From contig CAZWMD010000002.1 of assembly GCA_964634815.1 (NCBI GenBank), positions 62,001 to 126,000 of the forward strand: DNA of 64,000 nt. Direction: 5' to 3'. This document shows, in pieces, positions 17,129 to 25,968 of this stretch. Position numbers and translations under genes: made by a program. A model generated the notes under the pieces. It did no database searches, was not told where the DNA came from, and was given only the letters and a program-made list of their open reading frames with translations. The stretch comes from JALZVT01 sp964634815 (GTDB lineage: Bacteria; Pseudomonadota; Gammaproteobacteria; Pseudomonadales; Azotimanducaceae). Positions within the stretch are counted from its first letter, which is position 1. Each line of letters starts with the position of its first letter.

Positions 17129-20100
17129 TTACTCAGCGATTAACTCTTCCTGCGGGATAATAATAATGCCGTTGTCATTGGCTAGAGCAACCCATTGCTC
17201 ACCGCCCACCGTAACCTGAGGGCTCGAGCCAAAGCCACGATCAAAAAAATCACCGAACTGGGGCGGTATTCGCTGCCCGATGTATTCTCCAGTCTCTTCA
17301 TCGAAGGTTGCAACAAAAACACCACGATCAAACAGATTGAATAACGCCAGCAACCGATCGCCGAGACGAAAAACAGCTTCTGCCTGGTCGTTTCTTCCAA
17401 GTTCCGGAACTTCATAGTTTTGAACAACGGCCAACGTGTTGGGGTCGAACTTCTGCAAGCCGGTGGTATAGAAAAATCCATTAGAGAAGACCGCATCTCT
17501 GCCTTCCAGAAGGTCTCTGATTTGAGTTCCGGTGCTGATTCCGGTCTGATCGATATCTAGCAACTGGAGACTATTCGAACCATCTAACCCGAAGCCGCGT
17601 GAAGGATCATCGGGAGAAAACGTCAGCGATTGAAATTGAGAAAACTGGGAAAATTGGGAGTCTGCAGATTCGAACAGCATACTATCCCGGTACAAGGCGG
17701 TGGTGCGATCACTGAAATGCAACATGAGCGTGCCATTATCCAGAGGAGAAGCTGACACAATAGTTGCCTGCGGCAGGGTTACCTCGGTTGTTAGATCGTC
17801 ACCGAACCCAGCTTGTCGCCGCGATGCAAAGGACACCAGGTCTCTTGTAACATCATTTACCAGATTTACTTCGGTTAAGGTATTTCGATCTTCGAAGACC
17901 ACATAAACCAGATCTTCATCTGCAGAGACTGCAAGTGAAATTGGCTCAGAGCCGACCGAAATAGTACGCTCGATCGCTCCGGTCTCTGGAACTATTATCG
18001 CCAACGAGTTTCCTTGTGAACCAACGGTGCTGGAGAGCGCTGCGATAAAGCGATTGCTAGGTGCATGAAACACCAGATCGTTAGGCACACAGCTCTGGTA
18101 GTTTCCAGAACTAGTAGACAGGGCATCAGCAAGTCGGATGGATTGGCAGTTGTTCCTGGTAATCTCTGGCAGCTGAGAAAGGTCTATAAAAATAAGACTA
18201 GTGTTTTGGATCACAACTAACTTGGTATTCAGCAATTCGAATCCCAGCAAATTGAAGCTTGAAATAGAATCCTCAGAAATCTCATACCTACCAAGTTCAG
18301 TGAAAGTTGTTCCGTCGAAAATCGATAGCTCTTCATCATCCAGAAGATAGGCTCTCGCAGACTCAGCGTTGTAAGTCATGACATCGAAGCCGAAAGAGCC
18401 ATCTCGTGGCACAAATCGACCGAGCTTACGGTTGGTTGCCGGGTCGAACAACAAACCGACCCCACCATATAGAAGCCCACCCGATGAGCCGAAACCGCTG
18501 GCTTGAAAATTGTTACTGAAAATAGCTTCTACGCGCTCAGCGCCTTCATCGAGACCGGCTTCGCTGCCAAACGACGTTACGCTTACGTTGTAGAGGCCGC
18601 TGGAAGTTGACACATACAATTGCGAGTCTCCAGCGAAAGCGGCATTAGTGATACTACTAAATGATGCCTCAAACCTTGTTGGAGCGGCTTGCCCGTTTAT
18701 GTACAGCACCAGGTCTTCTCTGCTCTGACGGGAATTTTCCCGGGCCACTACAACCTGATCTGTGGTTCCTGGTACAACGCGCATGAACCCGGCTTCAAAC
18801 ACTCCTCCTTCCGAGCTGATCCCAATAGAAAACTCAGCCCCAAGTTCACCGGTTCTAAGGTTTAGAGACTGAACGGTTCCAGTTTCTGCATAGCCCAAAT
18901 AGGCGATTTCGCCATCGTCACTGACAGCGATACTCGTAATCGTATTGACGCTGGATATGGTTTCTTCGATTTGCCCCGTATCAGGATCAATGACCAACAG
19001 CCCAATCGGATTGGCAACATAGACTCTGTTATTCGCTTCACTAACTGCCCCGGTAGTAACCGCGAGGCGAACTTCCATTAGCCCCGGCGCTTCCGGCCGG
19101 AAAAATTCGGCGCTACCGAGAAAAACGGACCTTGCCGCGGAGATCGATGCTTCACCGCTAGCCTCACCGAAAGGATAATCCACCACGCCACTGTTAAAGC
19201 TACCGGTGTTTCCTGAATCAAGCTCGATTTGATTCAATGCGGTTTGTAAGCGCAACCCCGTCCCGTCAACACTTGTGCAGGTCAACACACCCGAATCGCC
19301 GGCTGTCGACCCACCAAAGCGATTCGTTCTCGTAATCAACGTAGAGTCGCATTGTGCTGTCCCCCTCAAACTCTCTGTTGATGTTGCAAAAGACAGGCCG
19401 ACACTGAATTCACTGCTGGATGTGTCACCGTTTTGGCTGAGTAGCAGGTTCCGATATCGATTTGTGAGATTTCCGCGTGTCACCTCAAGACTGTTTACCG
19501 CAGTGCCTGTAGTTGAGCCCAGGGTCAATGAAGCTCTCCGGTCTTGCCTAACGTAGCGAAACTCAACATCAATAGTGAGTGTGTCGCCATCGCTATTCCA
19601 AACTATTGGCTGTGCTGTAGATAGGCGCCCGGCAATCACGAGACCCGTTGCATCACTGCCGATCAGAAGCTCCTCTATCTGCGTTTGTACACTACCGGTT
19701 AGTATGGCTGAGCTATTGTTAAGCCTGCAGGTTTCAAAGCTAGTATTAATTAGATCACCAACACTAAGGCTGTTTGAACCATCTACATCAGTAAGTCTGC
19801 GTATCTCCATACCGTCGGGTGAGAAGCAGGTGATTTCCTGCAAAGGATTGAGCGTAAGCTGACGAAGATCTGTAATACCGCGATAGAACAGGTTAAACAG
19901 AAAATCGAAATCAGCGAGCGATGAATCTACTAATTCGACGGCGTTGTCTGTATCGATGGCCAAGGGATCGCTCGCATTGCGAAGCCGGATAGCGACACTG
20001 GTTGCACCCCGGACCAAACCATTTGCGTCTAGAAATCGAACAAATATCCGGTTGTTGGCAGGATCGAATGGCACCGTATCACTGCTCGTTACAAACACCC

Positions 20101-20854
20101 CAAATGTACCGGTATCTCCAGCCGCCGCACTATAAGCCAGGTTATTCGAGGAAGGGTTAGCAAGACAGGCTCCCGTCGCCGGATTGGTTTGGCAAAGAGC
20201 AATTTGTAATGGAAGATCTGCGCGACTTGTTCGGGCTTCGACAGTCAGCTCGGCAGCGGCACCGACGTTTATACTCGCAACGCTAAACGCCGCAGCGCTC
20301 TGGGGATCTGGCATCACAATAGTACCTGCGCCCGAGAGCGTTGCACCCAGAGCAATCAGATCTGGGACACTATCGGCTGATGCAGAAAACAACAGGGTAT
20401 TGACGCCAGGAAACACTGGCGCAGATGATGAGTTAGAACACACAAAACCAAACGCCACATCCGTCGGCGGAACCTCGATATTAGATGACAGCGAAATGAT
20501 GAAAGATTGAACTCCCCCAACGGGAATATCGACAGGCGTATTGAGGGTGCCTGTGATTGTATTGGTCGCGCTATCCGTTGTTTGATAACTAAAGCTACCG
20601 GAAAGCTGAGGGTCATTGGTAATGCGGCAATCAGTCGCAGTCTCGCTACCGGCATTGACGATCGATGCAAACAGCGTTGCGTTCTCGTTGATCGTTACGG
20701 ATCGACTAACCGGTAAAACCGCTGCGGCGATGCTGGTGTCTGCGCGCGCACCGGGCAGCGCCAAAACACTACCTGCTATCAGAGCCAGAACCAGAAAAAG
20801 AGGCGCGGTCGGTTTAAATGCCCTTGCCGAACCACTGCTGAGGGGTTGAGCCAC
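17129..20854 (-). CDS. Large exported protein with beta-propeller-like repeats, function unknown
   Basis: This 1241-residue protein starts with GTG and has a signal peptide ending near residue 39 (LPGARA). The region to about 600 is beta-rich with a repeated SIxNAGSE/TVEART flavour typical of adhesin-like Ig domains. From about 610 on, propeller-type blades appear (VYVANPIGLLVIDPDTGQ; IAVSDDGEIAYLGYAETG), and again near 950-1000 (GSEPISLAVSADEDLVYVV), resembling YncE/YVTN families. A 9-bp imperfect repeat encodes SQFSQFSQFQ. There is no visible enzyme motif, lipobox or outer-membrane anchor. A surface or periplasmic binding role is plausible but unproven. Confidence 0.7.
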   Translation of the reverse strand: MAQPLSSGSARAFKPTAPLFLVLALIAGSVLALPGARADTSIAAAVLPVSRSVTINENATLFASIVNAGSETATDCRITNDPQLSGSFSYQTTDSATNTITGTLNTPVDIPVGGVQSFIISLSSNIEVPPTDVAFGFVCSNSSSAPVFPGVNTLLFSASADSVPDLIALGATLSGAGTIVMPDPQSAAAFSVASINVGAAAELTVEARTSRADLPLQIALCQTNPATGACLANPSSNNLAYSAAAGDTGTFGVFVTSSDTVPFDPANNRIFVRFLDANGLVRGATSVAIRLRNASDPLAIDTDNAVELVDSSLADFDFLFNLFYRGITDLRQLTLNPLQEITCFSPDGMEIRRLTDVDGSNSLSVGDLINTSFETCRLNNSSAILTGSVQTQIEELLIGSDATGLVIAGRLSTAQPIVWNSDGDTLTIDVEFRYVRQDRRASLTLGSTTGTAVNSLEVTRGNLTNRYRNLLLSQNGDTSSSEFSVGLSFATSTESLRGTAQCDSTLITRTNRFGGSTAGDSGVLTCTSVDGTGLRLQTALNQIELDSGNTGSFNSGVVDYPFGEASGEASISAARSVFLGSAEFFRPEAPGLMEVRLAVTTGAVSEANNRVYVANPIGLLVIDPDTGQIEETISSVNTITSIAVSDDGEIAYLGYAETGTVQSLNLRTGELGAEFSIGISSEGGVFEAGFMRVVPGTTDQVVVARENSRQSREDLVLYINGQAAPTRFEASFSSITNAAFAGDSQLYVSTSSGLYNVSVTSFGSEAGLDEGAERVEAIFSNNFQASGFGSSGGLLYGGVGLLFDPATNRKLGRFVPRDGSFGFDVMTYNAESARAYLLDDEELSIFDGTTFTELGRYEISEDSISSFNLLGFELLNTKLVVIQNTSLIFIDLSQLPEITRNNCQSIRLADALSTSSGNYQSCVPNDLVFHAPSNRFIAALSSTVGSQGNSLAIIVPETGAIERTISVGSEPISLAVSADEDLVYVVFEDRNTLTEVNLVNDVTRDLVSFASRRQAGFGDDLTTEVTLPQATIVSASPLDNGTLMLHFSDRTTALYRDSMLFESADSQFSQFSQFQSLTFSPDDPSRGFGLDGSNSLQLLDIDQTGISTGTQIRDLLEGRDAVFSNGFFYTTGLQKFDPNTLAVVQNYEVPELGRNDQAEAVFRLGDRLLALFNLFDRGVFVATFDEETGEYIGQRIPPQFGDFFDRGFGSSPQVTVGGEQWVALANDNGIIIIPQEELIAE

Positions 20855-21030
20855 TGGTAACGATCCTTGTCTATCAGCACCCCTGTGCAGGGCGGTTTTA
20901 CAGTGTATCGCGAGCAGATTGATGAAATTTAATGACTTTGTATGCGGGCTCCGCGCTTAAGGCAAGCCAGTCAAATAAACTGCCACTCTCTGTTGAGGAG
21001 CGGAAGTTAAGGGGCAAATCAGCTATCTCC

Positions 21031-21143
21031 CTACGAAACCCCGTTCTTGCGAGCGGCCGCAAAGTCCGGGGAGCGCTTCTCCAGAAATGCAGCAATCGCT
21101 TTTGCGGTACTTTGCGCGACCTGCAAAAGAACATCGGCACTGG
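21031..21143 (-). pseudogene. 3' fragment of an enoyl-CoA hydratase gene (duplicate of 22366-22622 with internal deletion)
   Basis: Bases 21031-21101 match 22366-22436 with one mismatch, and 21102-21143 match 22581-22622 with two mismatches. The junction falls on the 7-base direct repeat ATCGCTT, present at 22430 and 22574 in the intact gene, so exactly 144 bp (48 codons) is missing. The frame is kept and reads LLQVAQSTAKAIAAFLEKRS... to the same C-terminus and a TAG. It lacks a start and is about 37 codons long, so it is a remnant. It lies 6 bases after the sulfotransferase stop codon. Confidence 0.9.
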
Positions 21144-21149
21144 AAGATG

Positions 21150-22166
21150 CTAGCTACGTACTGTACGCCTGATCAGACCCACTGATGATAGAACTGGAGC
21201 GCTATAAGCCTGGAGCATTGTCGAGAATCCAAATTCTGATAATTCATAACCCAGTTGAGTCATGTATCGTCTATTCACCATCTGACAGATCGCCAAATCT
21301 CTTTGTGGCAGTTCCCTCAGGCCTCTCCCAACCGCTTTGTCGCTAATTGCTTCTGACGCGAGATCACGACTTACGGTGGTCGAATTACGCCAGGGAACGT
21401 TTATTTCAAGCGCGTCCGCGTCTAGCCCTAAAAAGCGACTCACCTGAATAACGACTCCTGCTGGGTCGCGAACAAGATCCTCATAGCGTACTTGGAGAAT
21501 ATTCTTCGGATACCGTGTACGAGCATTTGCCCCGGCACGTACGGCTCGATGCCATGCGATCGCTTCCAACGTTGCGTCATAGCGGAAACTCTGTTTCAGA
21601 GCCTTGAGATTAGACGCGTCTGGGGCTCGCCGCGCTTTCTTGGACGCCAAGACGTCTCGCGGATCGCGGACCAACTCAATCACTTTAGCCGAAGGTTTGA
21701 AGGGTAGAATCCGGCTGACATGCAGAACATGTGCTGGCGTTTTTTCGAGCCAACGCCTCTTTCCCAGGGTTTGAGCCACGTAGTCAAATACCGCAATTCT
21801 GCTTTCCAGAGAAGACATGTCAGCGGTTATCGCCAACAACTCATCAATGTGTGCCTGCGGGAATTGGTTGTTTTTAAAGCACTCGCGAATTTTCCGGATA
21901 TTGATAGGGACAACGCCTGAGTGCAATCGAATCCGACAGTAAGTGAACTTAAGGAAATCTTCTTTGCTTCTGCGATCTTGCAAATCACCAAAGACACGCT
22001 TGAGCCGCTTGTCTTGCGCGAACAGATTCGTTTCGCCTCGGGTGGAAGAGATACTCGGATCGCTCTCGATGATACGGCGCAACAATGTCGTGCCCGAATG
22101 CACGCTACCAACAATGAAGATTGGATGGGTATCGGGTGTGTCGCCTGGATTCTGCAAGTCTGCCAT
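21150..22166 (-). CDS. Sulfotransferase family protein
   Basis: PAPS-dependent sulfotransferases move sulfate to hydroxyl or amine groups on lipids, sugars or steroids. From the ATG at 22166 (338 residues), the 5'-phosphosulfate loop is GSVHSGTTLLRR (residues 20-31) and the 3'-phosphate motif is VIELVRDPRDVLAS (about 162-175). RWLEKTPAHVLHV is also typical of the family. The frame reaches 22253, but those extra residues do not look conserved. The gene is bracketed by two copies of the 3' end of the neighbouring enoyl-CoA hydratase gene, which suggests a later insertion. The acceptor is unknown. Confidence 0.88.
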   Translation of the reverse strand: MADLQNPGDTPDTHPIFIVGSVHSGTTLLRRIIESDPSISSTRGETNLFAQDKRLKRVFGDLQDRRSKEDFLKFTYCRIRLHSGVVPINIRKIRECFKNNQFPQAHIDELLAITADMSSLESRIAVFDYVAQTLGKRRWLEKTPAHVLHVSRILPFKPSAKVIELVRDPRDVLASKKARRAPDASNLKALKQSFRYDATLEAIAWHRAVRAGANARTRYPKNILQVRYEDLVRDPAGVVIQVSRFLGLDADALEINVPWRNSTTVSRDLASEAISDKAVGRGLRELPQRDLAICQMVNRRYMTQLGYELSEFGFSTMLQAYSAPVLSSVGLIRRTVRS

Positions 22167-22365
22167 TAAAAGCCTCAGTGCTTTGAACGACAGGATGATT
22201 CTCCATGTAGTTGGCTGCAGATGCGGAAAGAAATTCCAGCATTTCTCTCGCAAAAAGCCAACTCTGCCACTGCCGCTAGGTTGCCAGACTCTAAGCGATC
22301 AGTGATTTCAAGGCAACTTATTTGTCCTTTATGCTGTTAACTATCCCGAACCAGTCTCGGGTGCA

Positions 22366-23181
22366 CTAGGAAACCCCGTTCTTGCGAGCGGCCGCAAAGT
22401 CCGGGGAGCGCTTCTCCAGAAATGCAGCAATCGCTTCCTTGTGCTCCGGGGATTTATACGCCTCGGCCAGCGCCTGCAATTCTCTGCGTTGCACTTCGGC
22501 AACCGATCCCTCACCCATGTTCCGGGTGATCAGCTCTTTGACCATCCGTAGTGCCGCCTGGGGATTCTCACCCATCGCTTTTGCGGTACTTTGCGCGACC
22601 TGCAAAAGATCATCGGGACTGGCTAACTTATCAACCATTCCCATCTCATACGCTTGTTTTGCACTAATCGTTTTGCCGGTAAGCATGAGTTCGTTGGCAG
22701 CGCCAAAACCCACTCGTGCCGGCAGGTAATGTGAGCTGGCAAGCTCGGGCACAACCCCCATTTTGATAAACCGAACGGAAAGTTTGGCCTGTTCTGAGGC
22801 CACGATGCTATCCATCGGTAAGATTTGCGTGAGCCCCACACCAATAGCCGCCCCGTTGACCGCCGCAACCATTGGCTTAGATGCCCGCACCAAATCAACC
22901 CAGTTAACAGGCTCCTCGCCATTGTTCGCATCTCGCCGCGGATCAGCATCATCGTCACTTTGCGCAGCGAATACGTCTTGAATGTCCGCACCAGCACAGA
23001 ATCCACGCCCGGCACCGGTTAAGACAAAAGCGATGACCGAGTCATCTGCGTTTCCCGCCTGAATAGCCGAACCCAGCTCAGCACCCATTTTATAGGTCCA
23101 GGCGTTGAGCCGTTCCGGGCGGTTCATCGTAAGCGTTAGCACGCCATCATTTTGTTCTGCCAGTATGGTTTCGTAACTCAT
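22366..23181 (-). CDS. Enoyl-CoA hydratase/isomerase family protein
   Basis: This crotonase-fold protein (271 residues) has LTMNRPERLNAW at the N-terminus, the oxyanion segment GAGRGFCAGADIQDVFA, and a second one at VNGAAIGVGL. The active-site region RFIKMGVVPELASSHYLP carries Glu in the PELAS position, as in bacterial PaaB/PaaG-like and other enoyl-CoA hydratases. The C-terminal helix AIAAFLEKRSPDF is typical. It follows the small GST gene by 50 bases. A shortened copy of its 3' end lies at 21031-21143. Confidence 0.92.
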   Translation of the reverse strand: MSYETILAEQNDGVLTLTMNRPERLNAWTYKMGAELGSAIQAGNADDSVIAFVLTGAGRGFCAGADIQDVFAAQSDDDADPRRDANNGEEPVNWVDLVRASKPMVAAVNGAAIGVGLTQILPMDSIVASEQAKLSVRFIKMGVVPELASSHYLPARVGFGAANELMLTGKTISAKQAYEMGMVDKLASPDDLLQVAQSTAKAMGENPQAALRMVKELITRNMGEGSVAEVQRRELQALAEAYKSPEHKEAIAAFLEKRSPDFAAARKNGVS

Positions 23182-23231
23182 CGCCAGGTTCTCCCCCTTG
23201 CCTACTTTATTTACCGCCTTTATGTGCTGCT

Positions 23232-23840
23232 CTAGCTCGCCGAAAAGCTTGGTCTTGCGTTTACTTCATCCAGCCAACGCTCAATATTCTTTGCCTCTGG
23301 CAGCTCGACAACCTTGACCTGCTTGCTGAACCCCCAGGCCACGGCGAAGGTAATGTCAGCAATGGAAAACCTGTCGCCTGCCAAAAACTGCGTTTTGCCT
23401 AGCTGCTCATCGAACATGGGCACAAAACTGCGCGCCACATCTGCACTCACCTCACCAAATTCTTTGACCGGCGTTTCCCGATCCTTGAAGAACCCCGTGA
23501 TATTTCTGAAGGCATTGGCAACACTCATCATAAAATTCAACTCTGATCGACGTTGCCACATTTCAATCTGCGCGAGTTCAACCGGCTGAGTGCCAAACAG
23601 GTTAGGTTCAGGATGTAGCGCCTCAAGGTAGCGACAGATCGCAACGCTTTCGCCAATACAAGTGCCGTCATCCAGTTCAAGCATGGGTACGCGTCCCGCG
23701 GGATTCTTGGCTTTGTAGTCTGCAGACAGGTTCTCACCGCCGCGTATGTCTACGGCCACTCGTTCACAATCAATGCCTTTCTCGGCCATAAATAGGTGTA
23801 CCCGACGCGCATTCGGAGAGGGTGATTCATATAACTTCAT
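23232..23840 (-). CDS. Glutathione S-transferase family protein (202 residues)
   Basis: The N-terminal thioredoxin-like domain begins KLYESPSPNARRVHLFMAEKG, with a Ser/Asn pair in the GST active-site region (SPN). The cis-Pro and glutathione-binding segment is NPAGRVPMLELDDGTCIGESVAICRYLE. The helical C-terminal domain includes QFLAGDRFSIADITFAVA, the N-capping box of GSTs. Likely roles are glutathione conjugation or maleylpyruvate isomerase-type chemistry. It lies between hemJ and an enoyl-CoA hydratase gene on the same strand. The substrate is not known. Confidence 0.9.
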   Translation of the reverse strand: MKLYESPSPNARRVHLFMAEKGIDCERVAVDIRGGENLSADYKAKNPAGRVPMLELDDGTCIGESVAICRYLEALHPEPNLFGTQPVELAQIEMWQRRSELNFMMSVANAFRNITGFFKDRETPVKEFGEVSADVARSFVPMFDEQLGKTQFLAGDRFSIADITFAVAWGFSKQVKVVELPEAKNIERWLDEVNARPSFSAS

Positions 23841-23866
23841 CTATCTAGGTTCCTATACTCAACTAA

Positions 23867-24298
23867 CTAAAACGGACGTAACACAACCAGAATCACAATC
23901 ACAATCATCAACAAAAACGGCACTTCGTTCAGCAGCCGCAGCCGCCGGCTAACGCTCTGATCCACGTCTCCTGCATCTATGCGCTTGCCCAGTGCTACAA
24001 AATAGCCGTGCACACCGGAAAGCACCAACACCAGCGCAATCTTTAAATATATCCAGCCACCATTTAGTAACGCCGGGTTGGTAATCAGCATGCCAACACC
24101 CAGGAGCCACACCAACACAATCGATGGGCTCATAATGATACGTCGCAGACGGTTTGACGCCTCAGCCATGGTATCGAACAAGGGTTCGCCTGGTACCGAT
24201 GCGAGCTGATGAATCTTGTATCTTGGATAGATGAGCATGCTGGCCATCCAGGCGACCACAAACACAATGTGAAAGGCTTTCAGCCACAGGTACAACAA
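23867..24298 (-). CDS. hemJ: Protoporphyrinogen oxidase HemJ-like membrane protein
   Basis: HemJ oxidises protoporphyrinogen IX to protoporphyrin IX in heme synthesis in bacteria that lack HemG or HemY. The 143-residue protein has four predicted membrane helices. The residues reported as important in the family are present: His10 in KAFHIVFVVAW, Trp17 in the same helix, and Lys86 in WIYLKIAL. MLIYPRYKIHQ and MSPSIVLVWLLG are also characteristic. It begins with TTG directly after the TAA of the upstream GST gene, so the two are translationally coupled. Confidence 0.88.
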   Translation of the reverse strand: MLYLWLKAFHIVFVVAWMASMLIYPRYKIHQLASVPGEPLFDTMAEASNRLRRIIMSPSIVLVWLLGVGMLITNPALLNGGWIYLKIALVLVLSGVHGYFVALGKRIDAGDVDQSVSRRLRLLNEVPFLLMIVIVILVVLRPF

Positions 24299-25039
24299 TT
24301 AGATCTCTCGCCCAAAAACACCCTGCTCAGACTGCACCCGATCGGCATAGTTGCGCAAGTCTGGATAGCTCTCAGCAAGCGTCGTTAGCCAGGTGCCAGG
24401 GCGATTGTCATAAATACCGGCGAGAATACTCGCAACAGCAAAATCAAAGTAACCTGGAGAATCGCCCATCAGGAAATCTGCGGATCCGATAGCCCCAGCC
24501 AGAGCCTCCAGGTCCCGATGAGCAAAGCCTTTCTGTTCTTCAAGTGAGTGCCGCCCCAGTCCATGCAAATGATAGGTTTGCTCAACCTGGCGACGCGCGA
24601 AGTGTGTCACAACAGGACGCAGGAGCGCAGGAATCTCGCCGAAAAACCCCTCGACCACATTAGGCCACCAGGCATCGTCCAGCCAACGACTTGCCACAAT
24701 GATCCAATACAGGTGCTCTTCAGCCAGCCGGGTCATGGCCCAGCCCAGACTTTTTTCGGCCCGCGAATAGCGTCCAAAGACACCACCTGCAGTACGGCGA
24801 TCCAGATACTCGGCGATCAATTCGGAATCTGCGAGCCGCTCATCACCCACCAGCAGGTAAGGCAGCTTGCCCTTGGGTGCCTTACGAGGATCGGCCTCAC
24901 ACTCAAATTCATGGGGCAAGCCAAGTTGCTTTAGCAACATCTCTGACTTCAGGCAGAAAGGGCTCACATTGCGCATCCCAAAGGCAGGCGGCAATGCCAC
25001 CAGTGTCAGTTGCGCGTGTATATCCAGGGCGTCGGTCAT
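24299..25039 (-). CDS. Glutathione S-transferase N-terminal domain protein (246 residues)
   Basis: The thioredoxin-like N-terminal domain starts near residue 13 (LVALPPAFGMRNVSPFCLK), with Cys29 in the family active-site region. KAPKGKLPYLLVGDERLADSELIAEYL is the glutathione-binding region. The C-terminal helical domain is longer than usual and includes FLMGDSPGYFDFAVASIL, a metaxin-like GST_C pattern. It is the first gene of a minus-strand run GST, hemJ, GST, enoyl-CoA hydratase. The divergent response regulator gene shares its 220-base upstream region, which holds an inverted repeat and a direct-repeat array. Confidence 0.82.
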   Translation of the reverse strand: MTDALDIHAQLTLVALPPAFGMRNVSPFCLKSEMLLKQLGLPHEFECEADPRKAPKGKLPYLLVGDERLADSELIAEYLDRRTAGGVFGRYSRAEKSLGWAMTRLAEEHLYWIIVASRWLDDAWWPNVVEGFFGEIPALLRPVVTHFARRQVEQTYHLHGLGRHSLEEQKGFAHRDLEALAGAIGSADFLMGDSPGYFDFAVASILAGIYDNRPGTWLTTLAESYPDLRNYADRVQSEQGVFGREI

Positions 25040-25104
25040 GTCTTGTCTCCTCGAATGAAATTCTGGGCTTGGCGGTCTTTTAGAACTAACATCCTAAGGG
25101 GGCG

Positions 25105-25128
25105 CTCCTGACAACATACTGTCAGGAG
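25105..25128. promoter_or_regulatory. 9-bp perfect inverted repeat in the divergent GST/response-regulator region
   Basis: CTCCTGACA and TGTCAGGAG are exact reverse complements separated by six bases. The site is 65 bases upstream of the GST start and 134 bases upstream of the response regulator start. It may be an operator for a dimeric regulator. There is no T-run, so a terminator is unlikely. Confidence 0.45.
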
Positions 25129-25146
25129 ATACGCGAATTGAAGCGT

Positions 25147-25173
25147 TTCACGATGGATTCACAATGTATTCAC
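25147..25173. promoter_or_regulatory. Three TTCAC direct repeats with 11-bp period (candidate OmpR-type operator)
   Basis: TTCAC occurs at 25147, 25158 and 25169, exactly 11 bp apart, with flanks GTTTCACGATG, GATTCACAATG and TATTCACGGCA. OmpR/PhoB-family regulators bind direct repeats with 11-bp spacing, and an OmpR-family regulator gene begins 90 bases downstream. Autoregulation is a fair inference. Confidence 0.45.
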
Positions 25174-25261
25174 GGCAGCAACAGCCCGCTCCGGCTATGT
25201 TTATCCTTTATCCTTACCGCTAACGACACAGCTGCTCTGGGCTGAGGAAAGATTCGCGACC

Positions 25262-25942
25262 ATGACGGGTTACAAAATTCTGCTTGTTGAAGATCATCGC
25301 GAACTGGCGGAGACCGTGGGAGCATTCCTGGAGGCGAGCGGCGCAACCGTTGACTACGCGGCGGATGGGCTAATCGCGCTACATCTGGCCGTCACCGAAC
25401 TCTACGACGCCATTGTGCTCGATATTATGTTGCCTGGTGTTGATGGCCTGGAAGTCTGCCGCCGATTGCGCAAAGAAGCCAAGCTCACGACTCCAATCAT
25501 AATGCTCACCGCCCGGGATCAGCTGGAAGACAAACTTCAGGGCTTTGATAGTGGCGCAGATGACTATCTGGTAAAGCCTTTCGATATGCCGGAGCTTGTG
25601 GCCCGTATCGAAGCCGTCGTTCGGCGCGGCAAGGGGCTCTCCACGCGATATGAGATCGGCGATCTGACGCTCGATCTGGATACTCTCGAAGTCCACCGGG
25701 CAGGTGATCAGCTGTCCGTTTCACGGACAGGGTTCGAGATTCTTCGAACGCTAATGCGAGAGCACCCGAAGGTTGTGTCGCGGGTTGAACTCGAGCAAGC
25801 CCTGTGGGGTGACGATCCCCCGGACAGTGATGCCCTCAGAAGCCATCTCTACAACCTTCGCCAGTCCGTGGACCGACCTTACGATCAGGCCATGATCGAA
25901 ACGCTGGCTGGCCGCGGCTACCGAATTCGTCTGGAAGACTAG
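25262..25942 (+). CDS. Response regulator transcription factor, OmpR/PhoB family
   Basis: The 226-residue protein has a receiver domain (residues 1-120) with acidic residues Glu10 and Asp11, phosphoacceptor Asp54 in IVLDIMLPG, Thr in MLTARD and Lys in YLVKPFDMPE. A winged-helix DNA-binding domain (about 128-226) follows, with LSVSRTGFEILRTLM and the DNA-contact region RSHLYNLRQSVD, ending in GRGYRIRLED. It probably works with the sensor kinase encoded convergently 26 bases downstream. TTCAC repeats upstream may be its own binding site. Confidence 0.95.
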   Translation: MTGYKILLVEDHRELAETVGAFLEASGATVDYAADGLIALHLAVTELYDAIVLDIMLPGVDGLEVCRRLRKEAKLTTPIIMLTARDQLEDKLQGFDSGADDYLVKPFDMPELVARIEAVVRRGKGLSTRYEIGDLTLDLDTLEVHRAGDQLSVSRTGFEILRTLMREHPKVVSRVELEQALWGDDPPDSDALRSHLYNLRQSVDRPYDQAMIETLAGRGYRIRLED

Positions 25943-25968
25943 TTCCTCTCTCGGCCTGTTAATGCAGC

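Noticed and set aside
20898..21140. 80-residue minus-strand frame over the hydratase remnant
   Set aside because: It reads the remnant in the wrong frame; the homologous frame is the short fragment annotated as a pseudogene.
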